Assembly (NCBI GenBank): GCA_025738555.1
Contig: JAOVFP010000006.1
Coordinates: 2,666,001-2,730,000 of the forward strand
From: Cyathus striatus
Taxonomy: Eukaryota; Basidiomycota; Agaricomycetes; Agaricales; Nidulariaceae
Direction of reading: 5' to 3'
DNA: 64,000 nt
A model generated the notes under the pieces. The model was not told the origin of the DNA and made no database searches. It was given only the letters and a program-made list of their open reading frames with translations. The translations under genes were made by a program, and so were the position numbers. Each line of letters begins with the position of its first letter. Position 1 is the stretch's first letter. Shown here piece after piece: positions 1-12,254 of this stretch.

Positions 1-34
1 TTAGGCCTAATAAAGAATAGTAGCTCTAACTTAC

Positions 35-444
35 GGCAATGATACCAGTAATAATAACGGGGATGGCACGATTTGCGAAGTGGAAGCTAAGTCGTATACC
101 TCCAACCGCGGATAGGGATAACGAAGGCTGGATATCAGTGTTACCGAGTTGGGCCGTAAGGTGAGTGACTAGTGAGGAGAGGGATGTGCGAGCAACATCA
201 GTCTATGAAGAAATAGCGAAAACAAAATTAGTGAACGGAAGAAGAAATGTGGAAGGAAGAGAAGATAGGAACGTACCAAACGATCTCAGACTTATATCAC
301 CTCCGCACCCTTGTCCTTCCCCACCGTCTGACACGCTGCCATGACGAACTCGATCAAATCCTTCGTCCTCTCCCAAACATCCCTCCCTCCCCAGGGAATA
401 CGGTCTGAAAGGGCGTGAGAGGTTGAATGAGAGAAAACATGCAT
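35..444 (-). CDS. Unrecognised gene, 5' part, runs off the left edge
   Basis: Two minus-strand exons can be read: 444..301 (48 codons, starting at ATG in an ACACCATGC context) and 202..35 (56 codons), joined by a 98-bp intron that begins GTGATA and ends TTCATAG. A donor GTAAGT follows directly at position 34, so the gene continues beyond the window. Both exons are in phase 0. The first 104 residues begin MHVFSHSTSHAL and end in a hydrophobic stretch around AIPVIITGIIA that may start a membrane segment. If intron 1 were not spliced the frame would stop at 292-294, giving a 50-residue product. I do not recognise the family. Its start faces the broken monooxygenase at 1088, so 445-1087 may hold divergent promoters. 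Confidence 0.5.
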
Positions 445-1087
445 GGTGTGTTTCCTGTCACGGTCATTATGGCATTTGCAATAACTTTTTTGAGGGGGAG
501 TGTGAGGCCGGTGAAGTCAGAGGGCACCTCATTTTGCCATAGTACGTTGTTTGATCTTGCTGTTTGTGGTCTTAGCTGTGAACACTGAGATGAGGGAGAG
601 GGGAGGACTTAAAAAGTGTTTGGACCCTAAAGATCACATACCCACTTACTTTAACTTTGCCCGGGACTCCCAAACTACGAGTGCACTGCGGTGGTGACGG
701 CCGGCGACCCGGCAGGAGTAGAGATGTGTCGAATCTGAGACGTGAGAATGAGGGCTTTTCAGGACCAGGGCTTCACAGTTAAATGAGAAAGAAAATTGTT
801 AACGGAAGGGAGAGGTGGAGTAATTGGATGGTCTACGTTCTAATACGTTGTGAACGTTGTGGTTGGAACTTGGAACTTGGCACGACTTCGCATTAAATGT
901 TTCCAAGTTCACGCGCACGCGTCACGCGTCACGCATGCCGAAAAGCTCCCGTCACTCCCGTATTACAGGCCTGTGGCTCGTGGGCCAGTTACTGTGGGCG
1001 ACGCTGGGCGCCCACATTCAAATACTTTCATCGATCTCCAACAGCCAACAGCTCCTCTTCCACAACGTTAATAACCTTCAAATACTT

Positions 1088-1416
1088 ATGTCTGATATCA
1101 TTCCAGTATTGATTGTTCATGCTGTTTCTACTTATTTCATAACACTGATTCCTAACCTGAACTTTTGAAATGTAGGTTGGTGCAGGTCCAGCTGGTCTTG
1201 TTGCAGCTCTATTCCTAGCACAGAATGGTATAAAGCTACGTATCATTGATAAGGAGGACACCTTCCACATTGGCTCTCGTGGTTTTGGTGTTCAGGTGTG
1301 TTCAGTCTTGACATTGTGTTCTATACTTTATTTCATTTCTTGATGTTCAAAATTATGTAGCCTCGCACCTTGGAGCTTTTCCAACTCTTGGGAATTCTTG
1401 AAGATGTACAGAAATT
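1088..1416 (+). pseudogene. FAD-dependent monooxygenase, 5' fragment (FAD_binding_3 type)
   Basis: Three exons are intact: 1088..1114 (start ATG, MSDIIPVLI), 1176..1295 and 1361 to about 1416, with introns of 61 and 65 bp, both phase 0. Exon 2 carries the Rossmann FAD-binding motif VGAGPAGLVAALFLAQ and a downstream RIIDKE acidic strand. Exon 3 reads PRTLELFQLLGILEDVQ, the usual next block of phenol-hydroxylase-like flavin monooxygenases. Only about 66 residues of a protein that normally exceeds 500 remain. Homology ends where the 60-bp tandem units of the foldback element begin near 1430, and no continuation was found after that element. The cut looks like an insertion or rearrangement break. 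A related, differently damaged copy lies at 22270-23018, and both share the upstream sequence. Confidence 0.75.
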
Positions 1417-1429
1417 TTGTACCCTGATT

Positions 1430-4225
1430 CCAACAAGTACTCATTACTTTATGTTTTCTATTATTACTGTAATGCTTCATATTATTATTTTAATAGTATT
1501 ATGTGTACTCATAAGTGCTCATTACTTTATGCTTCCTATTATTATTCTAATAGAATTATGTACGCTTTTCAAGTATGTCACATCTGTCACAATTTTCCCA
1601 TGCATTACGTTCGTCACACATATTCCTGTGCCTCATGTTTTTCCTGTGCATTGTATTTGTCACATATTTCACACGCATCACATTCGTCACACATATTCCC
1701 GCGCTTCATATTTGTCATGTACTTCACGCGCGTCACGTTCGTCACATATATTCCCACGCATCACATTTGTCACATTTTCCCGCCCGTCACGTTTGTCACG
1801 CATATTCCCATGCATTACATTCATCACATGTTTCCTACATGTCACATTTATCACAATTTTCATGTGTGTCACATCTGTCACGATTCTTCCACACTACATA
1901 TATATCACACTTGTCATGCTTTGGCATGTTTGTCATGCTTTTATGTGCATCACACATCACATTTGTCACATTCTTTATAAGTGTTACGCTCTTATGCATG
2001 TCACACATCTCACATCTATTTGTCACGCATTTCACACTCGTCACACGTGTCACGTCTTTGAGGCGCGTCACGCCGTGACAATCTGCATGCATGTCACACT
2101 TTTCACATATGTTACATATGTCTTTTTTTTTAAATGCATCATATGTTTTTCATGCATGTCACATTTTTCAAGTGCATTGCAACTTTTTCACAAATACAAT
2201 GCTTTCCAATCCCATCAGATTTTTCTGTCTCTACCACTATTCAAGTTGTCATGAGAGTGGAGTAAGTATTTAATAGTAGAGTGAATTATATATGCAGATG
2301 AAATGATATGTACTTGTAGAATTGGAGATTGTGACACAGAAAATAACAATTAGAAAGTTATAGAAGTGTGGTAGTAATAAGAAACTAGAATGAAAAATGT
2401 AGAGTGTATATGTAGTTGAAGGCTTACCCACACTGACAGAGCATGAGAAGTTTGGAAATGGGATGATATGATGTTTAATAATCAGAACTAGAGATGTAAT
2501 TAAATGACAAAGTAAAAACTATAATGGTTAGTCTGGATATGAGAGATGATGAGATCATTATGATAGAAATGAATATTTTGGAAATATTTAAAAACTGAAC
2601 AGAAAAGGACATATACTGAAAGAATTACATATGGATAACAAATCTGAAAGAATGGTCAGTATATGTGATTCCACATCACATCAAACTCATATGTCTCAGT
2701 CATTAAATGATCATGATTCTTGCATTAACCATTGGTTATTCTTATATCTCCAACACACATTTTTAAGTTATATGCTTACTCTATATGATTATGTGACACT
2801 TCTACACTGTCATGTGTTTCACATCTCTGATTATGTTATATAGTTCTTTTAGTATTAGTATCCATTCATACATATGAAACCTCCTCCTGTACTTCTCATC
2901 ACTTTCTTGCTCAGTGATCATTACTTGCTTTTCTATTCTTTAGTTTAGTGTCAACTACATCATCACCTTCTTTTCTTCTTGTTCTCTTTTCAGAAGGACT
3001 ACTTTGTCTTTTCTCCTTTCTTGCCTAAGAAAAACTTACTATCATTTTTCTATAGTCATGTGCAGTATTGTCACACAGGGTCTGAATCAATGACTGACTT
3101 GTCAATGCAAGAGGCTGAATTACCCAGCTAAGTAATGAGATATGGGTTAAATGTGGCATCACTGAGTGCTCTGATTCCTCGGATATGAAATGTACAGAAC
3201 ATTTTTCATTATAGACCTGTTGGAACCCCATCAACATGTCACAATCATGATACACATGCAAGCACAATGTGCTTGAAATGTGTTATAAATCTTAAAGATG
3301 TGACATAAGTAACACTTATGATGTGTGTGAAAGCATGATGAAAGCCTCAAAGACATGATGACTATGATGCATGTGCAAATCATAAGAAATAGATGTGACT
3401 TATGTGATGGGTGTGACTTATGTGACGCGTGACACGCATACAAAGCATGACAAATGCACTGTGACGAGCATGAAAAGCGTGACAAATAGATGTGAGATGT
3501 GTGACATTCATAAAAGCGTAACAAATGCACCAAAGCGTGACAGGTGTGATATATACATAGTGTGGGAGAATCGTGACAGACGTGACGCACGTGAAAATTG
3601 TGACAAATGTGACACGTGGGAAACGTGTGATGAATGTGATGCGCGGGAATATGCGTGACAAACGTGACGGGCGGGAAGAATGTGACAAATGTGATGCGTG
3701 GGAATATATGTGACGAACGTGACGCGCGTGAAGTACGTGACAAATATGAAGCGCGGGAATATGTGTGACGAACGTAATGCATGGGAAAATTGTGACAGAT
3801 GTGACACACTTGAAAAGCGTACATAATTCTATTAGAATAATAATAGGAAGCATAAAGTAATGAGCACTTAGTACACACACTAGTATTACAATAATAATAG
3901 GAATCATAAAGTAATGAGTACTTATGAGTACACATGCTAGTATTAAAATAACAATAGAAAACATAAAGTAATGAGTACTTATGAGTACACATATTAGTAT
4001 TACAATAATAATAGGAACCATAAAGTAATGAGTACTTATGAGTACACACACTAGTATTACAATAACAATAGGAAACAAGTAATGAGTTTTTATGAGTACA
4101 CATAGTAGCATTACAATAATAATAGGAAGCATAAAGTAATGAGTACTTATGAGTAGACATAATACAATTGTAATAATAGTAGAAGCATAAAGTAATGAGT
4201 ACTTATGAATAGCCTGTATATACAT
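1430..4225. repeat. Foldback element with long inverted, internally tandem arms
   Basis: The left arm (about 1430-2180) starts with two to three roughly 60-bp units containing ACTCATTACTTTATG and then turns into a long run of short TCACA-based units (pattern like CACGTTCGTCACATATTCC). The right arm (about 3240-4225) has the same two blocks in reverse complement and reverse order: TGTGACGAACGTGA-type units, then six to seven units containing CATAAAGTAATGAGTACTT. The roughly 1 kb between the arms shows no convincing gene. Long open frames across the arms, such as 1370-2254 or 3231-4160, are His/Cys/Ser/Thr-rich products of the minisatellite and are not taken as genes. The architecture is that of a foldback or MITE-like DNA element. 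Its left boundary coincides with loss of the monooxygenase frame. No target duplication could be fixed. Confidence 0.7.
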
Positions 4226-4255
4226 ATAGTATATGCCTCACTCATAAAACTTAGA

Positions 4256-4284
4256 CCTTATATGATATCCCATATCATATAAGG
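4256..4284. repeat. Perfect 13-bp palindrome with 3-base loop
   Basis: CCTTATATGATAT and its exact reverse complement are separated by CCC. It lies about 30 bp beyond the right arm of the foldback element and may mark its outer edge or a decayed terminus. Confidence 0.7.
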
Positions 4285-4349
4285 CCTATGATAAATGAGA
4301 AATTTGGCTGACACTTATGCTAAAGGGATGATTAATGCAATCACCCCCA

Positions 4350-5790
4350 CATGTTTGGTGGGGTATGGAATGAATGGCCACTTGGGACCAACATACAGAT
4401 GAGCCACTGCTGCAAGGAGGTCAGAATTTTATCCTCAATGAACTCCAATGCTAGTTGTATTCACACAGACCTGTCTATCTGCTTTTCTGATAGGAGATTG
4501 GCTGACATAATTGAATTAAGAACTCTGAGGACAAAATAAATTGCTTGCATGCTCTCAACAATTGAGTACTTCTTGATATTCTTTGATCACTCTACATCAT
4601 AATGTCTTTTATTACTCATATCCTTTGTGAGGTCAACATATTCTTCAACTTCACATGAAGAGATTTGTCCACAATTCCCAACAATGCTGAAAAACTATCT
4701 GTTCAAACTTCAAAGTTTGAGTTATGGTAGATGTCAAATTTTGTTTATCTCTTCACCCTCTCCAACCAGATCATTGGAGTTATTGAAGATAGCATTGACA
4801 AAAAAGACTGACCAGTTCCTTTACCCTTGCAAGTGCAAAGATCTGATGAATAATTGTGTTCTCCACATTTCTACTAACTGCCATACTTGAGCCATCCATC
4901 CCCCTGAAAACACTTGTCTGAGTATTGACAATCACATTTCTACACATTACTCTAGGTGGAAAATGTTGGTTCAGGAAGAACAATATTGAAATTGTATTTA
5001 TTTTAACTGAATCCATACATACAATCCAATTCAGCTTCATCATGCATACAAGCATTACCTGGAGTGAACAGGTACATGCACTGTGGGGTATGGTAGTGGG
5101 CTGTGCCACTTGCTGGCTCTATTTCTTTATTTAAATAAGTGCAGAAGGCCAACAGCCCATATAATATATCTTTTTATACCCTTAGTTTGTATCAAGGAGA
5201 TACTTTAGCTGGTGGCACAAGGCTTAGCCCCAGCCCCTGTACTCTTCTCTTAGTAATGTATTTTGTAGAAAATACTATAATTGGCAACTCAGAACTCATT
5301 CCAACTCTTGTATTCATGGGGCAGCTTCTGCACAGATATAATATAGAGGTTTGAATAAAATGCAATAATAATTGAAAAATAAGTCTATTCTAAAAGCTGG
5401 TGTATCACTATGAAATAGTGATCACTAGTGAGTACATTCTATTCAAGCTTCAGCTTCTGATACACATACCTAGCTCAACATCAGGATCCATCACTCTCTT
5501 GCCACTCAAATTGACATCTGACTTATTACTCTCATCATCACTTTCTGCACCCTCATCTGTTGACTCAATAACCCTCTGAGGGTTATGAGGTGTTCTATTT
5601 CTCAGAGCACTCCCTGCATCAACATCAATGACTTCTTCAATCAAGGGGGATTGAGTATGATGTCTTTCACTGGTGCTGAGATGACTTTGTGGCTCATTCT
5701 CCAAAGTGGTAGCCTTGGGTTGCAATTGCTGTTGAGTGGATTTACTGGTAAGTGCTTTCTTTCTTTTGCTAGGTTGCAAGCCTGATTGGT
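4350..5790 (-). pseudogene. Decayed minus-strand coding remnant, possibly a transposase
   Basis: The open stretch 5779..5450 on the minus strand encodes a basic head (KRKKALTSKSTQQQ) followed by an acidic region (EEVIDVDAG, ESTDEGAESDDESNKS). This resembles the linker upstream of the transposase core in basidiomycete hAT-like elements. Further down, 5109..4780 and about 4620..4400 (for example ESMQAIYFVLRVLNSIM) look coding but are split by stops and shifts. No catalytic core is visible. The assignment to a transposable element is inference from style and context only. Confidence 0.25.
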
Positions 5791-6889
5791 CATGAAGCTT
5801 CTCTGTTGGTTTTTGCTTTCATGGCTCATTCATAACAAGAGAAACATCAACTGTGTCATAAAGTGGCATGAGATATGGTAGGACTGGACAGTGGACAGTA
5901 GAAAGAGGAGCAGATAGGTGAATTTCAAATGACCTGCAGGCTGTGGGCAGTGACCACCAACCCAACTGAAATCATAATCATGCCTAGCTGACACCCTTGG
6001 CTAATCCTGCATAGGCTCTCAACTAATATTCTTCTATCTCCCTAAATTCAAGCTCTTTCATCTAGAACCTTGGGGTTGTAAAGGCCCTCATGTATTCTGT
6101 ACTTTACACCAAGAAAAGTTACATTCTTACATCTGATTCTGGTGATTTGCATTATATGCCTTCCTCCTCCCCCTCATATACCTAGATTGTCACCATTCCT
6201 TTTATAAACCTGGGCATGAATACCCTACATATCACTGGTCATGTAGTGCAAACAATAATCCAAATCAGCCATGTTACTGGATACTTTCAACTGATTGTTC
6301 AGTGATTTTCAGTGTGACACCAAAGTTTCAATATTGTTCTGTTCATTGCTCTATCTGATGTGTAACTAGCATAAAATTTGTTCATGTCTTGCATTGACCA
6401 TGCATCATTTAAGGTATGTATCCTTATTTGAATTCTTTAAACAATGCTTATTTGACTAAGTACAATGAATAATGCATTCTTTACAATAGTCTCCCATTTA
6501 TATTAGAGCATGTTTCATTCTTTGGCAATATTTTTTGTAGATTTTCAAAAAAAAAATTGATTCTTATAAGCTCAAACCATTCACTGAACCTTTGTTTGCA
6601 GCTGTCTGTGATGTGTGACAAGAGGTCTAAATTGTTCTGTTCAGAGGTCCTGCATGATGCATGACCAAACAATTGGTCAAAAGTATCCAGTATTGTCAAG
6701 ATATGCTACCATGTTGTTGGACAATAAACTTGACAAACTCATTGAGAGGAATTACTAGAAATGGAAAATTTATGTGGAAGCACTGCTGACTCAAAAGAGT
6801 CTTTTGGAGTATGCTGATGGAACCACAAGACATTCTGGGGGGACTGAAGGTTCTAAAAAAGTTGAGCTCTTTACACTTAGCCATGTGTT

Positions 6890-7110
6890 CTGTATGGATC
6901 CACGTGGAATCCATGCAGAGTCTGTACAGAATTTTCAGATTCTGTGTGGAATCTGCACAGATTTTTTTCATTTTGGCAGGGGTTTTTTTGGGTCTGTGCA
7001 GATTCTGCACAGATTCTGAAAATTCCATATGGATTACACAGAATTCCTCAGAATTCTGCATTACAGACCTGAAAATTCTGTACAGAATCTGTACAGAATC
7101 TTATTATACT
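6890..7110. repeat. Degenerate inverted GATTCTG / CAGAATC repeats
   Basis: Interleaved direct and inverted copies of AGATTCTGTGCAGA and ACAGAATCTG occur every 15-25 bp. The same motif reappears at 7560-7790 on the other side of the GTGACACTA minisatellite, so the two blocks may be arms of one larger foldback structure. Confidence 0.6.
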
Positions 7111-7121
7111 TATTTCCTTGT

Positions 7122-7400
7122 GTGTGACACTAGGTGTTGAGTGTGACACTATACATTAAATGTGACACTATATGTTAAATGTGACACTATGCATTAAGTG
7201 TGATACTATACATTAAGTGTGACACCATGCATTAAGTGTGATATGTTAAATGTGACACTATATATTAAATGTGATACTATGCATTAACTGTGACACTATA
7301 CATTAACTGTGACACTAAGTGTTGAGTGTGATACTATACATTAAGCATGACACTATGCATTGAGCATGATACTATATATTGAGTGTGTCACAAATTTCAT
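7122..7400 (+). repeat. Minisatellite, about 19-bp GTGACACTATACATTAA unit
   Basis: About 13 imperfect head-to-tail copies of a 19-20 bp unit run through this interval, with mostly single-base changes (GACACT/GATACT, ATGCATTAA/ATACATTAA). A few inverted GTGTCACA units follow to about 7440. Confidence 0.75.
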
Positions 7401-7559
7401 GTAGTGTCACACTTTTCATGTAGGGTTACACTTGACACCTGTGACAAGGCAGGAATGGAGACAAGATGGTGGTAGGGATGAGATAAGATTATGAATTAAC
7501 AGTTTTAATAGTATTCATTGTGATTTGAAACAGGAAAATTAAGGTATTAAATAGATCTT

Positions 7560-7790
7560 ACAGATTCTGCATAAATCCACACAGAATCCATGCAGAATAT
7601 GTATGAAATCTGTATAGAATAATCACCTCTAATAATAATAATAGCTACTATATAAATTCTGTATGGTATCTATACAGGTATGTACAGGTCTGTACGGATC
7701 TGCATGGAATCTGCATGGATCTGTATGGAATTTTCGGATTCTGTGCGGATCCATACAGATCTGTACAGACCTCTTGGGGGAGTGTAAATT
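7560..7790. repeat. Second block of GATTCTG / GTATGGATCTG repeats
   Basis: Degenerate copies of CAGAATCCATGCAGAAT and its inverse, related to the block at 6890-7110. No coding signal was seen. Confidence 0.5.
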
Positions 7791-9057
7791 ACTGAAAAGT
7801 TAAGGATTTTTACAGGAGACAGGCTGAGACACAAGCTGAGATTATTCTTCATGTAATAGCTTTCCAGCTCATTCACTGCTGTGATCCAGACCCTTACAAT
7901 ATTTGGACTACCCTTTCTAACATTCATTCATTCTGCAGTCACTCCACTGTTATTTCACTTTCATTATCATTTCCATTGTATTTGTCTCAAATACTCTGAG
8001 ACCATGCCTGTCTATATTTCTTGTGTCTTCATCTCAGTCTTTTACTCAAAGAAACTGGAGTCCAGGTTAGTAATGACAAATATATCATCACCATCACTGT
8101 AGGTGTAAGGGTAAGGACAACCTTGAGGTCTAAAAAAAGAATAAGTATGCAAGTTGTCAAATGTCCATTCAACTGAGGTGTTCTAAAGTGTTTGAGAGCA
8201 TAATTAGTAAGGGGGGAAATGTCAATGGGAATGGAACAAGAGATGAAACTTTGAAATGAAGCTGTAAACATGAAAACTTGTCAGATTTTTGAGAACAGAA
8301 CAGTGAGACAGAAGGCAAGGATGATAGCAATAGCTCCAAGACCAAGATGAGAACTCAAAACACAACTGTGAGAGGGGAAAAATTCATTAAGTTGGGTGGA
8401 AGTATGTACATGAGTTATATATAAAATTAGAATAAAGATATTACTTAACAAGGAATGGTTGGTATAACAGGGATTAAATGTTTTGAGATAGAAGATTTGG
8501 GTAGAGTAAATGGTATGGTCTGAAACAGAGAGTGTGGCAATGAACTGAGAGAAAATTTTGAAGAATAAAACCTGAGAAGGGAAACTTGAGGTGATGACAT
8601 GGCCACTGGTAGTACTGACTGCAGTATTCATTGGCTCTTAGTAATGTGCAATACTGACAATATTTAGTTCTTGATATGTAATAGTGGCATTTGGAGAGGA
8701 ATAGGGACATTAGCTTTGGAGGGAAAGTGCAAGAGGGGACAGGTGAGAGAGGAACAGTAAGTGAGGATAGCATTTTGATGTGTGTATGGCCAGATTTGAT
8801 ATCATTATCTTGATCATGTAATCTGTGCAAACACAACTCATAAAATGGTGAGTTTTGTAGTGCAGACAAAATGCCTGCTCTACAGTAGGACTTCCCCATT
8901 TGTACAACCCTTTCCTTATTTCATTCAATATGCTGCTGGATTTGGAATACACACTCACAAATATTGTTGTGTGCCTCAATAATGAAGTACAGTATTATAC
9001 ATGTATATCAACTACAAAACTAGTTAAAACCATGCTTAATTCTCTGTTTAGCTGTTT

Positions 9058-12000
9058 TCAAGATATTTGATTCAGATTTTTTTCCTTTTGCCTGCTATTC
9101 CTTTCATTAATTTCATTTTGTATTTGCCATAATGCTTCAACACATTCTAGCATGCTTGGATCATCAGTTCCATGAGCTTTCTTTCTTCCCTCCACAACTG
9201 CTTGCATCAACTTTTTTGCCTCTTCAAGTTTGTTAGTGTGCCAATATGTACATCCCAACTTATACAAAGCTATTAATGTTAATATATGTTTATCTCCAAA
9301 AATTTCAGATGTGATTTGAAAGGCCTTTTCCTGCAGTGTCTCAGCCTCCTCCCAACTTTTTTCTTTCAGATATGTATCTGATAAGTTGCTCATACTTTCA
9401 AGAGTTCTGGGATGCTTCTCACCCAGTATCTGAGTTCTTAAATGTAAAGTACTTATTTCCAACTCCCTTGCTTCCTTCAATTTTTGAAGGCAAGAGTATG
9501 TTCTTGCCAGATTGTTCATACTTTGAAGAGTATCAGGATGCCATTCACCAAGATTTTTTTTTTGCAATTCAATAACTTGTGTTCCAATACTTTCTGCTTC
9601 AGTAAATTTATGAAGACTGCAGTATGTTTCTGCTAGATAAGTCATAGTTTTAAGAGTGTATGGATGCTCATTTCCAAGTAATTTATTTTGTTTATTTAAA
9701 ACTGATTTTTGTAATACTTCAGCTTCATTTACTTTTAGAAGAAGGTGATATATGCAAGCAAGATTAGCCATACTTAGAAGTGTGCCTGGATGATATTCAC
9801 CAAGAATTCTGGTTCTCATTTCCAACACCTGTACTCCTAATCCTTCTGCTTCTTTCCATTTTACAAGCTCCCTGTATGTATTTGCAAGATTACCTATACT
9901 TGAAAGGGTGGCTGGGTGCTCTTTACCAAATACTCTTATTCTCATTTCCAATACTTGTACTCCTAACTCTTCTGCTTCTTTCCATTTTCCAAGCTCCCTG
10001 TATGTGTCTGCAAGATTGGCCATACTTCTCAGAGTGCTTGGGTGCTCTTTACCAAGTATTCTGGTTCTCATTTCCAATACTTGCACTCCTAACTCTTCTG
10101 CTTCTTTCCATTTTCCAAGCTCCCTATATGTGTCTGCAAGATTGGCCATACTTCTCAGGGTGCTTGGGTGCTCTTTACCAATAATTCTGGCTCTCATTTC
10201 CAGTACTTGCACTTCCAACTCTTCTGCTTCCTTCCATTTTCCAAGTTTCCTGTATGTGTCTGCAAGATTGGCCATACTTCTCAGGGTGCTTGGGTGCTCT
10301 GTTCCAAGCATTCTGGTTCTCATTTCCAGTACTTGCACTTCCAATTCTTCTGCTTCTTTCCATCTTCCAAGCTCAATGTATGTATTTGCAAGATTGGCCA
10401 TACTTAAAAGTGTGGCTGGGTGCTCTTTACCTAGAATTCTGATCCTTATTTCCAGTACTTGCACTTCCAAATCTTCTGCTTCTTTCCATTTTCCAAGCTT
10501 CCTGTATGTATTTGCCAGATTACCAATATTTGAAAGGGTGGCTGTGTGCTCTTTTCCAAGAATTCTGGTCCTCATTTCCAGTACCTTCACTTCCACCTCT
10601 TCTGCTTCTTTCCATTTTCCAAGCTCCTTGTATGTACTTGCAAGATTGCTCATACTTGAAAGGGTGTCTGAGTGCTCATTACCAAGAACTCTAGTCCTCA
10701 TTTCCAGTACATGCACTTCCAATCCTTCTGCTTCTTTCCATTTTCCAAGCTCATGGTATGTATTTGCAAGATTGCCCATAGAACACAGGGTGCCTGGGTG
10801 TTTTTCACCAAGAGTTTGCCTAGTAATTTTTACAATTATTGCTTGTATAATTGATTCTTTTTCAATCATCCCTGTCCTCCTCAGTGCAGTTGCTAAATTC
10901 CTTAGTAGTTTGTAGTTTTTACACCTGTGTAATTCATATTCATTTGATACAATTTTTAGAATATGAATTACAATTGCTTGATTATATGTGTATTCTTCCA
11001 CTGTTTCATCATATTTTATTGAAGTTGCTAGTATTTTAATGGTATTTAAAATCCATATCTCTTTGTTTTTCATAGTTAATCTATCTTGACACCAATGCTG
11101 GACTAGTGGGTGAAGACTGTGATATTTGGCTTTTAAGTGTATTTTTATTAAAGCATATGAAAAGAGTATTCCAGATGCCTTTGTAAATACTTTATGATTC
11201 CATTCCTTTTTTTGGTCAATATTGAACAAATCTTGATCTACATTTTTAATTAATGAAGACCTATTTTCATTATAATTTTCAGCAGCCCTTTGAAACAATA
11301 GGTGAGGAATGTTTTCATGGTGTAAAAAAGCACAAAGGTTTATGAGAACAAGTGCATATTTAGCTGCACATGCTGTATCATATCTTTTTTCATCATTAGA
11401 CATTTCAACTATCTTCTGATAAGAGATTTCCCAGGTTCCATAAACAGTCTTGTCATATTTTGATGCACCACAAAATGTTTTGTTATTCATTAATTTCACT
11501 CTCTGCATTTTGTACATGTCCAAAAATTCAGAAATATCACAGCCTTCAGACATAATAAAAGCCCCAGCTTGATCAATAGCCAATGGAAGACCATAAAGTT
11601 CTGATACTATTTTATTTGCTATATTTTGATATTCATCTGCTTGCTGAAATAGTCCACTTGCTTTGAGAAGCAGCTGTACAGCAGCTTCTTGACTCATCTC
11701 AGTAACTTCCATTGAGTTTTCAGTTGCTGTTATTCTTCTCAGCTTGTGATTTCGACTTGTGATTAGAATGTTTCCTCTACTTCCAGGTGGAAGAAAATTT
11801 TCAACAGTCTTTGGAGATTCATCAGCATTGTCAAATATCATTAACCATGTGTATGTCAGACTTGATATCCAATTCAAAACTGTAGCTGAAGAGAATTCTA
11901 TTGAATACCCAATTAAATACATCTTGTGAACATCCTTAAGGCTTTGTACAACACTCTCTTCTGAAGTGGTATCAATCCAAAATTTGTATTCAAAACTAAA

Positions 12001-12254
12001 TAGGAATAAGTATCATATTGTTTATAAATTTATTTCACATACTATTCATCCATTTCATCCATGAACTTTAGACATATTTGGGTCTTTCCAATTCCTCCCA
12101 TTCCATAGAGAAGGAAGTACCTTCTTGCTAAATTATTTGGATTTTCAGACTTAAAATGTCTCTTCAATGTTTCAAGATATTGTTCTTGTCCTGTAAACAT
12201 CTGGCTTGTTGATGGAGCTGTATGTGTGATTGGTGACAAGCACCCATTTTTCAT
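9058..12254 (-). CDS. NB-ARC/TPR protein (fungal NLR-like, STAND ATPase)
   Basis: Two exons, 12254..12043 and 11995..9058, are joined across a 47-bp intron (GTATGT...TTTAG), giving 1049 residues. The NB-ARC nucleotide switch shows the P-loop GMGGIGKT at residues 51-58, Walker B LMIFDNAD, a sensor-like GNILITSRN and GLPLA (LYGLPLAIDQAG). It is followed by LHPLVQHWCQDR, a sequence usual before TPRs in this family. The C-terminal half is about 13 TPR units of 42 residues, each with NLA(N/D)TYxELGKWKEAE and LGKEHPxTL, as in kinesin-light-chain TPRs. Such proteins are thought to oligomerise on ligand sensing in fungal heterokaryon incompatibility or defence. There is no N-terminal effector domain. 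A splice acceptor-like TTGTAG sits 21 bp before the ATG in the same open frame, so an upstream exon may be missing or unrecognised. Confidence 0.85.

Larger units (their letters stand above)
4226..9057. other. AT-rich stretch without a confident gene
   Basis: This 4.8 kb is AT-rich and mostly non-coding. It holds a short perfect palindrome (4256-4284), a weak minus-strand coding remnant (4350-5790), degenerate GATTCTG repeats (6890-7110 and 7560-7790) and a GTGACACTA minisatellite (7122-7400). From about 7800 to 9050 I see only scattered short frames, none with a recognisable motif. Confidence 0.5.

Noticed and set aside
1370..2254. A 294-codon plus-strand frame rich in His, Cys, Ser and Thr
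   Set aside because: It is a by-product of TCACA-type minisatellite repeats. Overlapping long frames exist in all phases and on both strands there, and only its first 17 codons are real monooxygenase exon.
3231..4160. A 309-codon minus-strand frame with repeated HKYSLLYASYYYCN units
   Set aside because: The periodicity equals the 60-bp DNA unit of the foldback arm, and overlapping frames have equal length.
4256..4284. Palindrome considered as a rho-independent terminator
   Set aside because: The sequence is eukaryotic; no gene ends there and no T-run follows.
9908..10915. A 335-codon plus-strand frame with repeated FHFPSSLYVSARL
   Set aside because: It is the antisense shadow of the 126-bp TPR repeat units of the NLR-like gene.
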